DNA of 64,000 nucleotides from Lucinisca nassula (lineage: Eukaryota > Mollusca > Bivalvia > Lucinida > Lucinidae), in the NCBI GenBank assembly GCA_963580285.1, contig OY757011.1, forward strand, positions 97,888,678 to 97,952,677, given 5' to 3'. This document shows, one piece after another, positions 63,924-64,000 of the stretch. The first letter of the stretch is position 1; each line of letters begins with the position of its first letter. Under the pieces are notes generated by a model. The model was not told where the DNA came from. It did not search any database and was given only the letters and a program-made list of their open reading frames with translations. The position numbers were made by a program, and so were the translations under genes.

Positions 63924-64000
63924 GGAGAAGAATTTGCAAAATTCATGGGAGAGTTTGATTATGCTGTTCTGCTGCGAGACCTGGCAGATCTAGCTGAAGT
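63924..64000 (+). CDS. ABCA-like transporter, exon 4, cut by the window end
   Basis: The exon follows CTTTAATTTCAG and starts in phase 0, matching exon 3. It encodes GEEFAKFMGEFDYAVLLRDL and ADLAEV, and runs off the window. No donor is seen. Identity rests on phase continuity and position; an acidic helical ectodomain segment is plausible. The acceptor region is unusual because the last TTAA of a family B MITE lies only six bases upstream. Confidence 0.55.

Overview
This window looks like animal (metazoan) nuclear DNA, most likely from a marine bivalve mollusc. There are no prokaryotic gene clusters. The AT-rich sequence holds many hairpin MITEs, tRNA-derived SINEs, decayed CR1-type LINEs, mariner transposons and tandem-core Helentron-like elements, with GT-AG introns. 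The bivalve assignment is an inference from repeat style; no database was searched.

The only host gene I can support is on the + strand. Four exons (34710-34849, 37375-37505, 56919-57116, 63924 to beyond the window end) have consensus splice sites and matching phases. The joined peptide resembles the first extracellular domain of an ABCA-type (ABCA1-like) lipid transporter. Upstream and downstream exons lie outside the window or were not recognised. The introns (about 2.5, 19.4 and 6.8 kb) are almost entirely mobile-element sequence, and in three of four cases an element ends within about 6-40 bp of a splice acceptor.

Layout. 0-6.6 kb: broken LINEs of three families, with a SINE, a fold-back element and another LINE nested inside one LINE. 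6.6-16 kb: dispersed inverted repeats, two Helentron-like elements with about 140-bp tandem cores, a diverged tandem array, and stretches I cannot assign. 16-19.5 kb: a tRNA-derived SINE, a tRNA-Lys retrocopy, microsatellites and a 2.8-kb region bounded by a perfect 35-bp inverted repeat. 19.6-25.2 kb: a LINE reverse transcriptase and a poly-T-rich minisatellite split by a Helentron-like element. 25.3-26.7 kb: a mariner with TIRs. 27.9-33.4 kb: one LINE split into two back-to-back halves, each abutting the same 14-bp terminal repeat at TTAA, with an 820-bp duplication between them. 33.6-64 kb: the ABCA-like exons in a dense field of TTAA-flanked hairpin MITEs (families A, B, C, N), a CGAAAAC-ended hairpin MITE (D), a TACAG-ended MITE (K), a (CAAA)n-tailed SINE (E), a second fold-back element, a TTCTAGAA-rich repeat and a second mariner nested in a SINE.

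Family letters and LINE-a/b/c are labels for this window only. I found no convincing new defence, biosynthetic or regulatory system. The most unusual signals are the two-copy fold-back element with C6/G6 subrepeats, three TTAA MITE families sharing one central hairpin, the common CTWG|TT terminus of ten or more tandem-core elements, the TTCTAGAAC-dense repeat, and the MITE forming the intron end before the last exon. Stretches not listed below showed nothing I could support: 6642-7094, 21936-22216, 33399-33596, 39847-40040, 42455-42727, 47551-47995, 48151-48473, 48716-49017, 49808-50119 and 55871-56073.
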